Below are positions 1 through 12,913 of a stretch of DNA of 64,000 nt, piece by piece. The position numbers and the translations under genes were made by a program. The stretch's first letter is position 1; every line of letters begins with the position of its first letter. The DNA is taken from the NCBI RefSeq assembly GCF_965638725.1, contig NC_134950.1, positions 132,323,636 through 132,387,635 on the forward strand, read 5' to 3'. This DNA comes from Aptenodytes patagonicus. Lineage: Eukaryota > Chordata > Aves > Sphenisciformes > Spheniscidae. The notes below the pieces were generated by a model. The model made no database searches and was not told where the DNA came from. It saw nothing but the letters and a program-made list of their open reading frames with translations.

Positions 1-339
1 TGCAGCCTATCAGTACTTAAAGGGGGCTTATAAGAAAGATGGGGACAAACTTTTTAGCAGGGCCTGTTGCGACAGGACAAGGGGGAATGGCTTTAAACTG
101 AAGGGGGTAGATTTAGACTAGATATAAGGAAGACATTTTTTACGCTGAGGGTGGTGAAACACTGGCACAGGTTGCCCAGAGAGGTGGTGGATGCCCCATC
201 CCTGGAAACATTCCATGTCAGGTTGGACGAGGCTCTGAGCAACCTGATTTAGTGGAAGATGTCCCTGCCCACGGCAGGGGGGTTGGACTAGATGACCTTT
301 AAAGGTCCCTTCCAACCCAAACTATTCTATGATTCTATA
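1..339 (+). mobile_element. CR1 LINE, 5'-truncated 3' end
   Basis: This is the 3' end of an avian CR1 retroposon in plus orientation, cut by the left edge of the window. It has the typical run of CR1 phrases: a 'gactagatataaggaag' block, 'ggttgcccagagaggtggt', 'ccatccctggaaacattc', then 'ttggactagatgacctt' and 'cccttccaaccc'. It ends in tandem ATTCTATG-like octamers rather than a poly(A) tail, which is diagnostic for CR1. It lies antisense to OXNAD1, downstream of the last exon visible here. No coding capacity survives. Confidence 0.92.
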
Positions 340-2147
340 AGATGGGACATAGAACACAGGAAGAATCTCTCTTAACCAGCAGTCTCCCACATATTTCAGT
401 GTGTTAGCCATGGCAATGGTAACAGTAAGTCAGTTTTCAAAAAAACCAATAAATTCTGCAGTAATATGGTGAGAAAGTGTTGTCCTTTAGCCTAGTTTGT
501 AAATACAGCATTGAAACAGCTTAGAGAAGTGAAGCAATTAATACATTACACGTACATTTTTCTAAATAAAAGGCTGTATTTTCCTAAGCTATAAAGTACA
601 CTGTGCTGAATTTTGATTTTATATACAGTAATATTAAAGAATACAAATATCTCTGGAAAAAAGTGAGTAAATGAGTACTAACTATTCCCATAGCATCTTT
701 TACCCTGAGATATCAACTTCATTTATAAATAATTTTTAAGTAATTAAGTACCAGAGTTTTTTTCACCATATATACCACCTTTTCAAATTCTAGGTTGCTA
801 TTTTTTTCTTCTTCTTTACTAAGGAAAAGCATGCACTTTTGTTTAGCTAGAAGAGTCCATATGTACCCTGGAGGTTTCTCCACAGCATCAGGTTTGACCT
901 AGCTTACCCGCTAACTAAAGATTTTCCTATAAATTCAACCAGAAAACTCAGCAACAGCAAACTGATTTACATCAAAAATCCTAAAAGAGCCTCCAGAGAC
1001 AGGGAATTACGAAGTTAGGCCTTCATACAGAGCAATACCAAAAACCAGGCAATCCTCTTAGGTATTATGTGGTCTGCTGGCACATGCACTACAAGTTCTA
1101 CACAACATCTCAAAAAGGTTATTTTGTTTATGTTCCAGTGGAGATAACTTGCTATAACACCCATTCAAATCTGTGGATGGTCACATGCTAACTGCTAGAT
1201 TAGCACCACTTTGGATATTCTCCATTCTAGTAAATTTGCATCAATCTTTACTGTAACTCTGCTAGCCACTGAACAAGACTGCAATTTTTGTAAATCTGGA
1301 AGAATCTGTCAATTTAAACCTTGCAGCCACATTTAAGAAATACAAATGCCAGGCAGAGAACAGTAAATAGGACAGATCACAGGGGGTTGTGAAAAGAACA
1401 AAAGTTGATAGGACAGGTCATCTATGACATATGACCAGCAGCAGAAATAGGATTCTTCTGACTATAACTAAATGGGGCAAACGGATGAACAAAACACTGC
1501 AAGAGGCCAAAGAGTCAGACTTTACTTTTAATATAGCAAAAATCAAGACTTGGGTTATGTCAACATTACAAAAATATTGCATATTTAAAAGAATACTATA
1601 GAAATTCTGAAGCATTCTCTTGTTTTATCATTTCAGAAAAACTGATCTAAGTATCTCCCTTTGCTCCCCCGTAATAATCTATACTTATATTTATCTGATG
1701 ATGATTCCCAGTTTGTATTTGTAGAAACGGCCAGGAACAATGGCAAGTTATCAGATGTAACTTTGTAATGTGTAACACCGCCTGTTCTCAGGGACACAAG
1801 TTAGAACAGAGGGTTTTTCAACATTTTTCAGTTCATGAATTCCAAAGGAGTGAGAACCCTTATACACATTAACTACAATATCACGGTAAGTCCACCAAGC
1901 ACAAGTGGAGTCAAAAGATCACAATAACCATATTACCACATAAACATCCAATTTCAGTCCCTTACTGAACAAAAGGTTTTAAGATTTACATTGTATTAAA
2001 AATGGTCGAACAAGTCAACAGGAGTTTTGCAGCCAATAGCGAAAAAGTGGTCTGAAATCACACACACCACCCCCTCCACTCCCCCCAAAAAGAAAAAAAA
2101 AAAAATCAATAATCCAAACCTCACAATCAACAGTTAATCTTACTTAC
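340..2147 (-). other. OXNAD1: OXNAD1 intron downstream of the last visible exon
   Basis: AT-rich intronic sequence following the donor at 2147/2146. I looked on the minus strand for the next expected exon (the NAD-binding half, with GGEFFF-like and GVGINP-like motifs) and did not see it, so it should lie left of the window. A short run of C-rich then A-rich sequence sits at about 2063-2105. Nothing else is recognised. Confidence 0.6.
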
Positions 2148-2289
2148 CTCAGTGTGAATCCAGTAAGCAGGAGGATGAACAGTGTGCTTTACTGCCAGCT
2201 CTAATATTCCTTCTCGTTCCAACAGGCCAGGGCTTGAACATATTGAGAATCCCCCAACTACAGATACTCCAGGAATAAAGAAATCAACC
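2148..2289 (-). CDS. OXNAD1: OXNAD1 coding exon 4 (residues 101/102-148)
   Basis: The acceptor is TTTTTAG before 2289 and the donor is GAG|GTAAGTA after 2148. One base completes Trp101 and 47 whole codons follow. The exon carries [20 protein letters not shown] and AVKHTVHPP, the FAD-binding core and the part linking to the NAD-binding domain. It ends in phase 0 at ...WIHTE. Confidence 0.93.
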
Positions 2290-5200
2290 CTAAAAATAGA
2301 CCAGAAACAAAAGTTTAAAAAAAAGCCAACAACCCCAAACATGGAAATAAATAACCGAAACAAAATGGATGCCTTTGTTTCAATTATCCTTCCTTTACAA
2401 AGACATCTTCATTTCCATAACATAACTTTTCCAAAAAAGGACTTAATCTTGAGTAACACCATTTCCTTAGAATTATTTTCATTTAGAAACGTGTCATCAC
2501 CCTTGTTAAACTAGCAGGTTTTCAAACTGTTCTGCTTTTAGCATTAGATGCCACATCTTACAACAGACTAGAATTCTAATATTTAAATAAATTATTTGCA
2601 TATGAAAACAAAAATGCGATATGGTCTGACAGAGTGGCTTAAATCTCACTCTTTTCGGTCCCTTTGATGGGGTCTTCAATTTTCAAACGTAAGAAGGTTG
2701 CAAAACTAATTTTAGGGAAATGCCATTCGATTAATCACTTTCTTTTCTTGGGAAGATGAAATATCTGAAGTAAAACCACAGTCTGTTAAATATTTCTTAT
2801 GTGAAAAATCAGTTACTAGAAGCAGAATTGCTTTACCCATTGAACTGCAGTGCCCTCTGGTGGCAGATATCTTTTTCTAGTCGATAGAAAATTGAGCTGG
2901 AATAAATTACTACAATTTTTTTTTTTTAAGTTGAAGCAAACCATATGGCTAAGCTTTTGCAACACCAGCAATTAGAGAGTATGGAAGGCAAGCCATTACT
3001 ACACACGAGCTATAATTCATTTTCGTAAAAGTAAGGCTTTGATATTCCAAATAGTATCAGAAAAAGTTAGAAGTTGGATTATGATCTAACATTTAAACTC
3101 CTCTGTGTTGCATAAATCTTTAAATACTTCAATTTTCTACAACACATAACAAAATCCCTGTATTTCAAAAGAAAACTAATGTTTAAAACTAATTGTGCTG
3201 CTCCACTTAGGAAACAACCACACTGGTAAGCAATGCCAAGTACTAGAGAATCATTATTCAATTCAAGCCCGAGTTAGGCTGGCTCAGTATTCGTTAAAGG
3301 AGAATGCAACAAGAAATACAGACTGGCTTCCACTGCACAGATATTTTCTTTAAAATGCAAGGCTGTATTCTTCACGGAGATCACAAATTCTTGAGGGATG
3401 AGAGAAGCACTTCAAATAGTTCACTACTTTTTAAAGAAAAAATCTTGCCTGCTTACTCCCCACAAACCTTCACCCTTCAATGAAAAATATCGTCTCTTTC
3501 TCTCAAAAAAAGCACAAAGTGCGATATATAGAATACTATAGTGATATAATTTTTAACTTTATGCTAATAAACTTGATGGTGTATAAAGGTATCTGACTGC
3601 AAATGAAAGGTCAACAACCAAAAAGAAGTTGAGAAGGCTTATTTCGCTGTCCTCAGCTTCTGCAGCCCCACTGACCACGGGGCTCAGCTTTCCTGGCAAT
3701 AAGGATCTAAGAGATTAGAGAGGACGACTCTTGTACTGCAGCATTTATTGTAGCAAAGACCATCTCAAGATGCTACTAAAGCTCTTTACCACCCTCTGGT
3801 GGAAAATAATCTTACTACTTATATTAACAACAACAACAACAACAAAAAGAAGTTACATTTATGCTGTAAAGTAACAATTTACATTCAAGTCAAAATGTTC
3901 TGCTTGACATATTGAACATTACTCATGCCTGATGGGGAAACATACACACAAAACCAAACATTGCTGTAAAACCTAAATCAAACGTAGTTTTTACCCTTCT
4001 AAAGTACTAATGTACACGTACGTTTCTTCCTATATTAGTATTTCTTTCCCAATTACATAATTATGAGAGATTTCAGGGATATTGAGAGATATTATAGTGG
4101 ACTAGCTTGTATTTTGGATGGCTTGTCTCATCTTAGCTGTGTGTAGGAAGGGTAAGAGGACTCCTGAAGAAATGCTATCTGTGACAACTTAAGCAAAAAG
4201 AGTAGTTGTAGGGAAAAAAAGAAAAAAAAAAACCCTATATAAACCCACAACAAGGAAAGGCACAAAAAGATGTAAAACAGATCTTATGGTGGTTTTTCAT
4301 TTCCCTTCTTTTAAAGGCTACCTAATCCAAATCTTTAAGAAAAGAACAACCGTTAGCAATTGCTGGAGGAAGAGATCAGAAACATTAAAACCATAAAGCT
4401 ACTTCTTCAAAGTATTTATAACACGCATATACCTCAATGCATATTTTAGTAAATCAAAACGGGTAACAGCAACAAGTCTCTTCATTATTACTTGAAGTCA
4501 GATAAAGACCAGTATCTGCCAGCATGCTTGCAAAACAAATTCACTTCTGCTTCTGAAAAATTTGATAATTAGAACACTTATCAAAAATATATATACATTT
4601 TAGAGACAATCTTTGGCTGTAACATCTTCCAATAGCAAATTCTAACAAGTTAGCCTTTTCTACTCACGAAATTGTGGCCTGGTGTTTTGTACTGCTCATC
4701 AAAAAATGCAACCACAGTTTATAGCTACAAGTATAGAAAAGTTGTTGTATCCCTTACAATAGCATTAGAATACTTTCAAGGAAGAAGAAAATGAAAAAGA
4801 GTAATTATAATTAAAGCTTTCAGTTTCCAGCATGGTAATTTCTAAAACATTTTTGGAGGGTAAATGCGCTTTCCAAGTACTGGCAAGCAAGAATTTAATA
4901 TGAGTCACTGCACATGTGCAAAAACTGCAGCAAATTACTCCACAAACAAATTATTGCAATCAACATCTTGTGTTCTGGTTCTAAATTTAAAAGCCAGCAT
5001 ATTAACGCTACATGAGTAACATATGCTGTTAATACCCTAGCAGCTATACTTTGATTCCAGCAAAACCACTTTCAGATGGCCTAAGCCTATAAAAAGTTTT
5101 AAGAACATTTAAATGACCAATGCCAAAAGCAACTACCCATAGTTTAAAATTAATTTTTAAGAGAAAAAAAACGTGATTGAGTGGGAGTATTTTTAACAAG

Positions 5201-8200
5201 GAAGGAAGACAAACATGAAAATCCACTATTTCCCTGGGAAAAAAGTTGTAAGGTTGCTTAAACAAACAGCTAATTATTTCAAAGGCTTAATAAGTCAAGG
5301 TTTTTTTTATTTTCAATTTGCCTATCTATATTTATATATTAATCTGACTTAACAGGCTTAATTTTCAGAGTGGAAACTTCTAGGGGAAGAAATAAAAGTT
5401 AACAGGCAATTCTGATTTAATTATAAACCAAAACTAAGTAACTTGCAAATCAGCAGCAGTCTCGGCTCCACTGTAAAGATAACTAGTAAATAAAGACAGT
5501 AAAGACAGCTTGCAGAATAAAATGCAGCGTACTTCAAAGTACTCTTGAAGAAACAATGCAATATACATAAACCAGAGGAAAATACCAAAACAATCAAACT
5601 GAACATTTAAAGAACATTAATTTTTGCCCTTTTAAAATTAATATTAGCATATTTAATAATAGCTATTTTAAAATTATGCTAAATATTTGCTATTTCATAG
5701 AGCACCCAATAATAAAACATCATATTATATAACTTAACGATTTTCTCCAAGGCTCGAATATCAGAGGCCTTTTAACATTTTGTTATAGTGGGCTTCAGCT
5801 AGTAAGATATAGGAAGATCTTACCACTGTCCTGCTTTGAAAGTAAAATCTTTATTTGCGATAGCCAAACGAAGTCTTTTGACTGTCTCCGATTCATTGGT
5901 GATTCCACACACTTTTGCTTGTGAAATTACCTAACAAAAGGAAAAAGGCCATTGTGTTACACAGATATCATTTGCAGCAAAAGTACTCAAGAATCTGTAT
6001 ATGAGATATCTATCGCTTCACATGTTATCTGTGGCATTTCATTACCTAAAGCACCGATATTTTTTCACTGGGGTAGAGAAACAAAAATGAATTCACTTAC
6101 ATAGTCACTGAACGGAGAAATGGTTTTCTACTTACAGTCTACCGTGTCTGTCACTTTTGTCAGGGTTATTCTAAGATTATATGCAAACTTATTTTATTTC
6201 AGCTGAAGAGAACATAATGATAAAGAGAAGCGATTGCTAGTTACCACTTTTCAGATTCTTTTGACATCCATACAAGGCAAACACACCTGTATCTTTCCAG
6301 GAACAAAGTAAAAAGGTCTCTGATATAAGGACTGACAAAGGAAACTCATGAAAGATCAGCTGGTACTGAAGTCCCAGGGAGAATTCTGGATCTGTATCTA
6401 ATTTTATTTAAGTAATTAAATGCATTACTGAAAGATTATGCATTAATGAAATAAAATCAACAAGCCTTGTGTTACTGCTTTTAGACACATACCCCTTTGA
6501 CCACATTTGTGATCTATGAACATGGGGAAACTGCGACACAAGCATTCATTGCTAGTTAACAGAAGAGTTTTTGTTTGGCAACCAGATGGGAAGGGATGCA
6601 AGAGCCATAGCTAATACCGCTTTTAAAGAGATTAAAAAAAAAAAATACGAAAAACAATGCTTTTTTACATGAAAAGCAGATTTTGCAACAGGACCACTGG
6701 GGAGGAGCTCCCCTCTTAAACTCTTTGATGCCCATCAGTACAACATGGATTTTCATCCTCTCCCTTCCCTGCCCTTCCTCTTCAGGTGTTTTTGAGTTAT
6801 AATTATTAACCTTTTTCCTCTACAAAGAAAGCAATGCCCTAAATATTTTCTACACAGGCCAAAATACAGATTTTACTCTGTTAAAAAATGCTGATGTCAT
6901 TTACCACACTAGGAAATACTAATAATAGCACCACAACTCTACCATTTCTCATTTGTATAAGATCAAACAGATAAAAAAAAATTTAAACTTTAAGCAACTA
7001 TGCTCTACTTTAAAACACATGGCAGGAAATTAATTTATTCATAAAGCAACATCTGAACACGTCCACTGTCCCATTAAACAGCAGGACATTTGCCAATTTA
7101 AAATAAAGTAGCATACATTTCTTTTCCACTTTAGCAGACAGTATTAAATAGGTAATACAATCACTCTAAGCTAACGAGAAATATCAGATATATGACTTAA
7201 ATGGTCGTTCTGATGGAGAAACCTTAAGTGCAGAAAATCGACATTAAGTTTGGATCTTCTTCATTCCCTTCTTTACTCTGCAGTACACTCCCTAATTTGT
7301 TCTTCGGCTGATACACCTGACAGAGCACTGGAAATTCAATTCTTAATCAGTATAAAGTTATTATAAAAACTGAATTTGAGTCAGGGTGATCAAAGACGTT
7401 CAACCAGTAATTTGGACCATCACAAGAGCATCCAACTGACCCAGAGCAAGGCTGCAGCGAGAGGGAGGAGGACACAGGACTCCAGATTTTGCCGTTGTGT
7501 TTCAATAAAGTGTTAGGCACTTCTTCTTGCCCTTGTCCTTCACATTACCACTCTTCAACAGGCAATATTGTGTAGCACGCACACTAATGCAACACAGACC
7601 TATCATTCTTTCATCTTTCTACAGGACTGAAATGGCCAAATAAGGCAATACAGACTGAGGGAAGCCAACTGCTGATTATGTGGAATTTAAAACCAAGCAG
7701 AGGATTTAAAATAAACTTATTTTAAAGTCGTCAGAAATAAAGTAACAAAGAATAAATCAAGCATTAAAAAAAGAAATGTCATAATCCTCTGACATGCAGA
7801 GAATTTGCAGTAGCAAAATTGAGCTCTGCTTTTTCACCTATCCCATACAGCTTCCTTCTCTTCCTCAGACCTTACACAGTTCCCTGCACCACCTCAGTGC
7901 TTCCAACACCTCATAAGGACCCGTTTTCCATGTATTTTCCAGCTACCCAGCATTTACGTTGGGCAGAAAAAGTAAGCAAGCCAAGCAATCAGAAATATCC
8001 AAGATAAAAAACACGGCTGCAAAACTCAAAAGTGCAATCATTTTTTTCATGTCAGAAGCAAACATGCACGTGCATCTGTCTGTACCTGTCTCTACACTCA
8101 TTTTGTCCATGTACTGAGTTAATTTGGCACAAATCACATCTGAGCAGCTGCATGTCCACAAGCAATGCTAATCTGCACTCAAGTAAGAGCTGACATTAGG

Positions 8201-9869
8201 TGTGAGTAGCTGAGGCACAGCTCTCAAGACACATGGTTCCCAAAGCCAGCTCACACCCTGACAGCTCTGGCAACAGGCAGAACAAGCTTGCATTTGTCTC
8301 ATCCATCTACAGCGCACATCACATGTGCTGGATCTCCAGTTTTGAGGGTTACCTATATATCCCCTCTGCCCAGCTTCCTTTCGAGAAGAATTCACCTGGC
8401 CTGTGACTTATTCTCAACTATAGTTAGGGAAAAGCCTAGCAGAGAAGGACTTAATTATGTACACATACGCACATTAACATCTGTGTAGTGTGTTTGAGAA
8501 CATACAGTTTTGTCCTGCTGTGTGACACGTGCAGGACTGGCCTGTCATGAATGGCTACTCAAGACTGAGAGAAGCTAACTAAACGATGGAGAAAACTTGG
8601 GCACCGTTTCCCAACTCCTGGGAATTAAAGATGGGATTTTTCAGTCAAAAAAGTGCCATACTTCTCCTGAGAAGTCTAACAAAAATGCAGCATTATTTTA
8701 CTAGTGAAACGTTTTTGAGAATTGAAGTCATATTCTCCCAGTATTTAAAATTTTAAACATCTACTTTAGCTAATTACAGAAAGGAAATACCTATATGAAG
8801 TACAAGAGTATGTTCACCTCTGAACATTATGAAAAAGAATTCTCACTGCACAAAACTGAGATCCAGAACACGCATTTCTGGATTTTGATGGAGAACCATG
8901 CTCTATCTTCCTTGTACTTGTGAATTTAAATAGATACAAACAAAGATCCTTTTTACAACTGTCTATCATCTCTCCCCTCAAAATTTCCACACTTTTTATC
9001 TTACCTCCTATGTTATAAAAGGACATTTTACACATTTTTTAATCTCAAATTTGAATTAGAATTGTAGAAACCCATAAAAATCTGAGAAGCCTGTGTAGAG
9101 ATGATGGGTATCGGTATGCTTTCATTACTTATCATAATCCATACTTTACCAGAATTCTACTAAATTTCTTGTCCAACATAAAGTAAACGGCATCACGTGT
9201 CACCAACAATTTTTGTAACTCATTACATTTCACCCATGACCACAAAATATACCTACAAAAATATCAAATATGAAGAATAAGGAGAAAAAGAAGTAAAACA
9301 GACTCCAGTAGAAGAGAAGATGAAGCCTAAGAATCAAATACAATTATCCAGTTTCTTCACACCAAAAAAAATTACATCCTAAAGAACAGAACACTAACCT
9401 CCTGGCGAAAATTATTTGCCGTCCTCTCTAAATGATCCATTTTCCTCTTTGATTTTACTGTGCTGCAAGAAAAAGCAAACAAAGAGAATTGCCATTTTGA
9501 ACACTGTGCTACTGTCCCTTACTGATATGAATTTCTATTAACATATGAATTTGCCAGTGTAATCCAGTCTACATTCCAGGTGACATAAATCTAAATAAGA
9601 ATTAAATATACATATACAATTGGGAGTTAAATAGGTATTTATAGGTCTATAATTATTTGTCAGCCTCATTTTGCCAGTGTTATCATGACATTCTCTTTAA
9701 AAAAAAAAAAAAAGCAGTATTTCTAATAGATAACCTACCTGTTCACTGTGCAGTAACAAAAAGCAGAGTGCCTCAACACCACCAACACAGAGTGAGTGGG
9801 AAAAATTCTGCTAGCACCTCTCAGTAATTGAGGAACAGTAAAACCCATATAAATAGTAGCATGAGCCAT
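2148..9869 (-). CDS. OXNAD1: OXNAD1, oxidoreductase NAD-binding domain-containing protein 1 (5' part; gene continues off the left edge)
   Basis: Seen: four coding exons on the minus strand (9739-9869, 9399-9462, 5824-5930, 2148-2289) that join in phase to give residues 1-148. The start codon at 9869 has G at -3 and +4. Residues 1-43 look like a basic, hydrophobic leader. They are followed by a conserved block around [14 protein letters not shown], then the start of an FAD-binding FR-type barrel ending in KAGQWVDFFIPG and GGFSICSSP. Known of the family: the human protein is about 312 residues, with a ferredoxin-reductase-like FAD domain and then a C-terminal NAD-binding domain. Its substrate is not established and a mitochondrial location is suggested. 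Inferred: about half the protein is here and the NAD-binding half lies beyond position 1. The gene shares a CpG-island promoter with DPH3 and is divergent from it. No frameshift or stop is seen. I am confident of the identity and moderately sure of the exact splice points. Confidence 0.93.
2850..2863 (-). promoter_or_regulatory. CTCF core motif match
   Basis: GTGCCCTCTGGTGG fits every position of the reverse complement of the CTCF core consensus CCASYAGRKGGCRC. The motif is therefore on the minus strand, inside an OXNAD1 intron. A motif match alone does not prove occupancy. Confidence 0.5.
3789..3802 (-). promoter_or_regulatory. CTCF-like motif, two mismatches
   Basis: CCACCCTCTGGTGG matches the same degenerate core with two mismatches. 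It lies about 940 bp from the perfect match at 2850, in the same orientation. It is partly self-complementary (CCACC/GGTGG), so orientation is uncertain. Confidence 0.3.
3826..3844. repeat. (AAC)n microsatellite
   Basis: About six tandem AAC units in an OXNAD1 intron, running into a short A-rich tail. Confidence 0.9.
5824..5930 (-). CDS. OXNAD1: OXNAD1 coding exon 3 (residues 66-100/101)
   Basis: The acceptor is TTTGTTAG before 5930 and the donor is CAGTG|GTAAGA after 5824. It holds 35 codons plus two bases of Trp101. It includes [18 protein letters not shown] and FKAGQ(W), matching the human block with the same FKAGQWVDFF junction. This is the first strand region of the FAD barrel. Confidence 0.93.
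5931..9398 (-). other. OXNAD1: OXNAD1 intron 3 (numbering counts the 5' non-coding exon)
   Basis: AT-rich intron of about 3.5 kb. I see short A and T runs and no exon, recognisable transposon or RNA gene. The stretch around 7,800-8,500 is less AT-rich than its surroundings, but its open frames on both strands look like chance. Confidence 0.55.
9399..9462 (-). CDS. OXNAD1: OXNAD1 coding exon 2 (residues 44/45-65)
   Basis: A 64-base exon. The acceptor is TTCTTGCAG before 9462 and the donor is GAG|GTTAGT after 9399. One base completes Ser44, followed by 21 codons, [18 protein letters not shown] and on to RQE. The KSKRK-DH-ERTA block is strongly conserved with human OXNAD1. Confidence 0.92.
9463..9738 (-). 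other. OXNAD1: OXNAD1 intron 2 (numbering counts the 5' non-coding exon)
   Basis: Short intron of 276 bases containing a poly(A) run near 9699-9714. Nothing else is seen. Confidence 0.85.
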
Positions 9870-9901
9870 GACGACTGGGCCGTCTTCAGAATCACCAGCT
9901 C
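9739..9901 (-). CDS. OXNAD1: OXNAD1 start-codon exon (5' UTR 9870-9901, CDS 9739-9869)
   Basis: The acceptor TTTTTTAG before 9901 shows that at least one non-coding exon lies upstream. The ATG at 9869-9867 is in good context (GTCATGG) and reads [10 protein letters not shown], with a donor AACAG|GTAGG after 9739. The 43-residue leader is poorly conserved but ends in a LRHS...TVNS stretch comparable to the human LRHL...TS region. That supports this start. Confidence 0.88.
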
Positions 9902-10095
9902 CTAAAAAATCCATATAAATATTTGTTAAATAAAATACTCACTGTTTGACATGGCTTGTTTTCATCCTTTATTTCCATTAAATCAGAAAGGCCAAAGCTC
10001 AGCTGGAGCTAAAACTAGCAATAGACATACAGGGTAACAAGAAGGAATTTTAAAAGTATGAAAGTATCATAAAGAAAAGTTAAGTGAAAATGTGC

Positions 10096-11150
10096 ATCCA
10101 CCAACTGAAGGGGAAGACAACCTTGTCACAGGTGATATGGAAAAAGCTGAAGTACTCAACACTTTTTTTGCCTCCGTCTTCACAGGCAAAGCCTGCACCC
10201 AGACCTCTGCTTGTACCAGTAGTGTTCGGGAAGGAGAGGGATAAGTAGGAGTGGGGCCAGCAACTGCTTGGAGAAGCTGGATGTATTCAAATGCACAGAG
10301 CCAGATGGGTTACACTCAAGGTTGCTAAGAGACACAGCTGACATGCTTGTGAGGCAATTATCTATCACCTATGAAAAACAGTTATCAGAGAAAGTCTCCA
10401 ATTGACTGGAAAAAGACTAACACATGATCATTTTTAAGAGAAGCAAGAAGCACTGCCTATGTCCAGTCAGCACCACTTCAGCCTCTAGAAAAATGCTCAG
10501 AGCTTGTCCCCTTACCTGTGTGAAAGCTAAGAAAGTAATCAGGGAGATTCAACACACATTTACCAAGGGCAAATTATGCTTGACAAATTTGAACACCTAC
10601 TGTGACAAAATGTCTGGTCACGCAGCTAAGGGGACAGCAGCGGATACAACATACCCTGACTTTCCTGTGGCTTTTGGCACCATCCATCTCTCACAGCATA
10701 CACGTGAGGAAGCTGAGGCCAGATGGACTGTTGGAGCGGTTGCAAACTGGCTGGGCGGGCAGAGAGACTTGAAGGTTTGACGGCTTCAAGTTGCTTCAGT
10801 TGCTGGCTAGTAACAGTAAGAGTATCCTGGGGTTGATATTGGGGCTGATATAGTTCAATAAATTTATCAGTAACTCGGATGATGAGACAGAATGTACCAT
10901 CGGCAAACTTGTGGATGATACTAAATTAGAGGGATGGTTGACATGCCGAATGGTAGAGCTTCACTTCAAAGGGGCACTGAGAAACTGCAGGACTGGAAAA
11001 CAGAAACCTCATGAACTGTACAAAAGAAGTACAAAGGTCTACACCTGGGACCTGCTTAGTCCAGTGCTAGCAACTGTCCTGCTCCAAGCAGGAGCTTTGA
11101 CTAGATGACCCTCAGAAGTCCCTTCCAGCCAACATATCTGTGATTCTAAA
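10096..11150 (+). mobile_element. Degraded CR1 LINE (3' part of ORF2 plus 3' end)
   Basis: About 1 kb of an old CR1 in plus orientation, antisense to OXNAD1 in its intron 1. The left part resembles the CR1 ORF2 segment around 'gaagtactcaacacttt...gcctccgtcttcac'. The middle carries a decayed reverse-transcriptase region whose 'gtggatgatactaaa' corresponds to the DDTK motif. The right end has 'ctttgactagatgaccct', 'agtcccttccagcc' and 'tgtgattcta', the CR1 terminus. Frames are broken by many stops and small indels, so it is inactive. Confidence 0.85.
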
Positions 11151-12899
11151 TGCTCAAACAATATTTATGTTTGAAAGAAGATCAGACAAACATTGAATAT
11201 GCATTCCCTTTCTATTGGTAAATAAATTATTCTGGCTGGAAAATTTTATAAACATTAAATAAAACTGTTTACAGGTTTATTTAAAAACACGTAAGTTCCT
11301 CACACTTCCATATATCCTCCATAATACCTACAGCTCTAAACAGTTAAGCAAGTAGCAGACACTTGCATGTACTACAGTGGAAACATGATGTGGAGCTTCA
11401 AAACTGCATACTCAAATGGAGCTATGGCAGAGAAAGATAAACTGACATGTACAATATTCAAAATAAGTCAGAAACATCCTTCACTTACAAGGTGTAGGAA
11501 CAGGTTCATAGTGAGCCAAGAGATATTTCTCACTGCTTGTAAATCTGTCTTTGTTTTTCCTAAAATGGATTAGCATAATTCTCTATCATATTATCATCAC
11601 CTATCAAATTATCATGTTATTTCTACCATGCAGTCCATTACTTCTTTAAAGCATTCTTAATCTTTTACTTCCATTTAAATCTCTTCTCCTGCATTCTTTT
11701 AAAGCATGTAATTTATTTTCAAAATGTTTTTGTTTTTCACTTTGGATCCTTTGAAATGGCAGCAATCCAGCTTGTTTAACTAATCAGGCCTATACTCTCT
11801 AGGCTTTCACTAACAGCTGCATTGGCTGGTCACTTAGTAATTTGTCCTGTTCGTAATCTTGTACAAACGGGAGGCAGAGCTTTCATAAATTAGGCTGCTC
11901 AGAAATGGAATACATTTACTGTCACTACTCAAAACACCCACTTTCAAGCATAAGAAATACTTCCTGCAGCTTTTAACTGTCCATAATTTTAACAGCTTTT
12001 TAGCATTTAATTCCACAGCAGCTCGCAACTTTTCAAAGAGGAATTATTTAAAACTTATCTACCACCAGTGAGCACAATTACTTTAACATTTTTTTGCCAT
12101 AGCATACTGTATTTAAACAAAATACTTTAGCACTTTCTACATGCAAATGCGTAGAAGCTATTGCTAACAAAAGTATTAACATTCTTAAATTATTTTTAGC
12201 AAGACAAAGTACACATCTAATGAAGAAGTCACATTCCTCTGCATCAGCATGTTCAGTCTGTAAACCCTGAGTGCCCACAAACCATTGAGTTACTCAAATT
12301 CATGAGATCATTTTATAATCTGGAGTATTTTAGATAGCAGATCTTGGTTATATCCATCTACATCTCCTTTTTTTAGGCTTCCAAGTGCTTTTTGAGTCAT
12401 GTTTTCAAGCTTTTCACTCTACCACGTTAAGTAATTCAAAGTGAAAAAGAAGGAGGTTTGAAAGCGGACATTCTTATGTAAGCTGTATGCCAATAGCTGC
12501 AACTAATTGAATCACCACAACATCACAATGAACCACAAAGTCCGACGCTTTGCTTCAGAGGCCAAGGACTGAGAATAAAGATTTAATTATTCTTCTTTCA
12601 TATTTTTTTTAAGTCCCCTCACACCCTTCAAAACCCTTTCTGTAATTAATTGCTACTAATCACAGCGACATCTTCTGGTAAAATAAGTGGCCTAACTTTA
12701 AAATCCCATACAAAGATTCTGGGTTGCTTATTTTATGTATTTAGTTTAATTCTGCTGCTATCGATCTGCATCGAGATCTATGACCGCCATCTCTTCTTTT
12801 CATCAATCCTACATCAGTATCTGAAGGGAGAGCGTTACTTTTAGTTAACCTCTACCACACTGAAGAGCAAACTACTACATAAATTAATGCAAGAGTGTT

Positions 12900-12913
12900 G
12901 GGGGGGGGGGGGG
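12900..12913. repeat. G14 homopolymer
   Basis: Fourteen consecutive G about 750 bases upstream of DPH3, inside OXNAD1 intron 1. It may vary in length and is prone to sequencing error. Confidence 0.85.

Larger units (their letters stand above)
2290..5823 (-). other. OXNAD1: OXNAD1 intron 4 (numbering counts the 5' non-coding exon)
   Basis: AT-rich intron of about 3.5 kb. It contains an (AAC)n microsatellite at about 3826-3844, an A/T-rich run near 4210-4230, and two CTCF-core-like motifs (2850-2863 and 3789-3802, listed separately). No exon, RNA gene or recognisable transposon is seen. Confidence 0.6.

Noticed and set aside
10424-10780. 118-codon plus-strand open frame
   Set aside because: It lies inside the degraded CR1 copy and does not follow the CR1 coding frame. 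It is decay noise.
12665-12678. GCGACATCTTCTGG, a CTCF-like sequence on the minus strand
   Set aside because: Two mismatches at informative positions and no supporting context.
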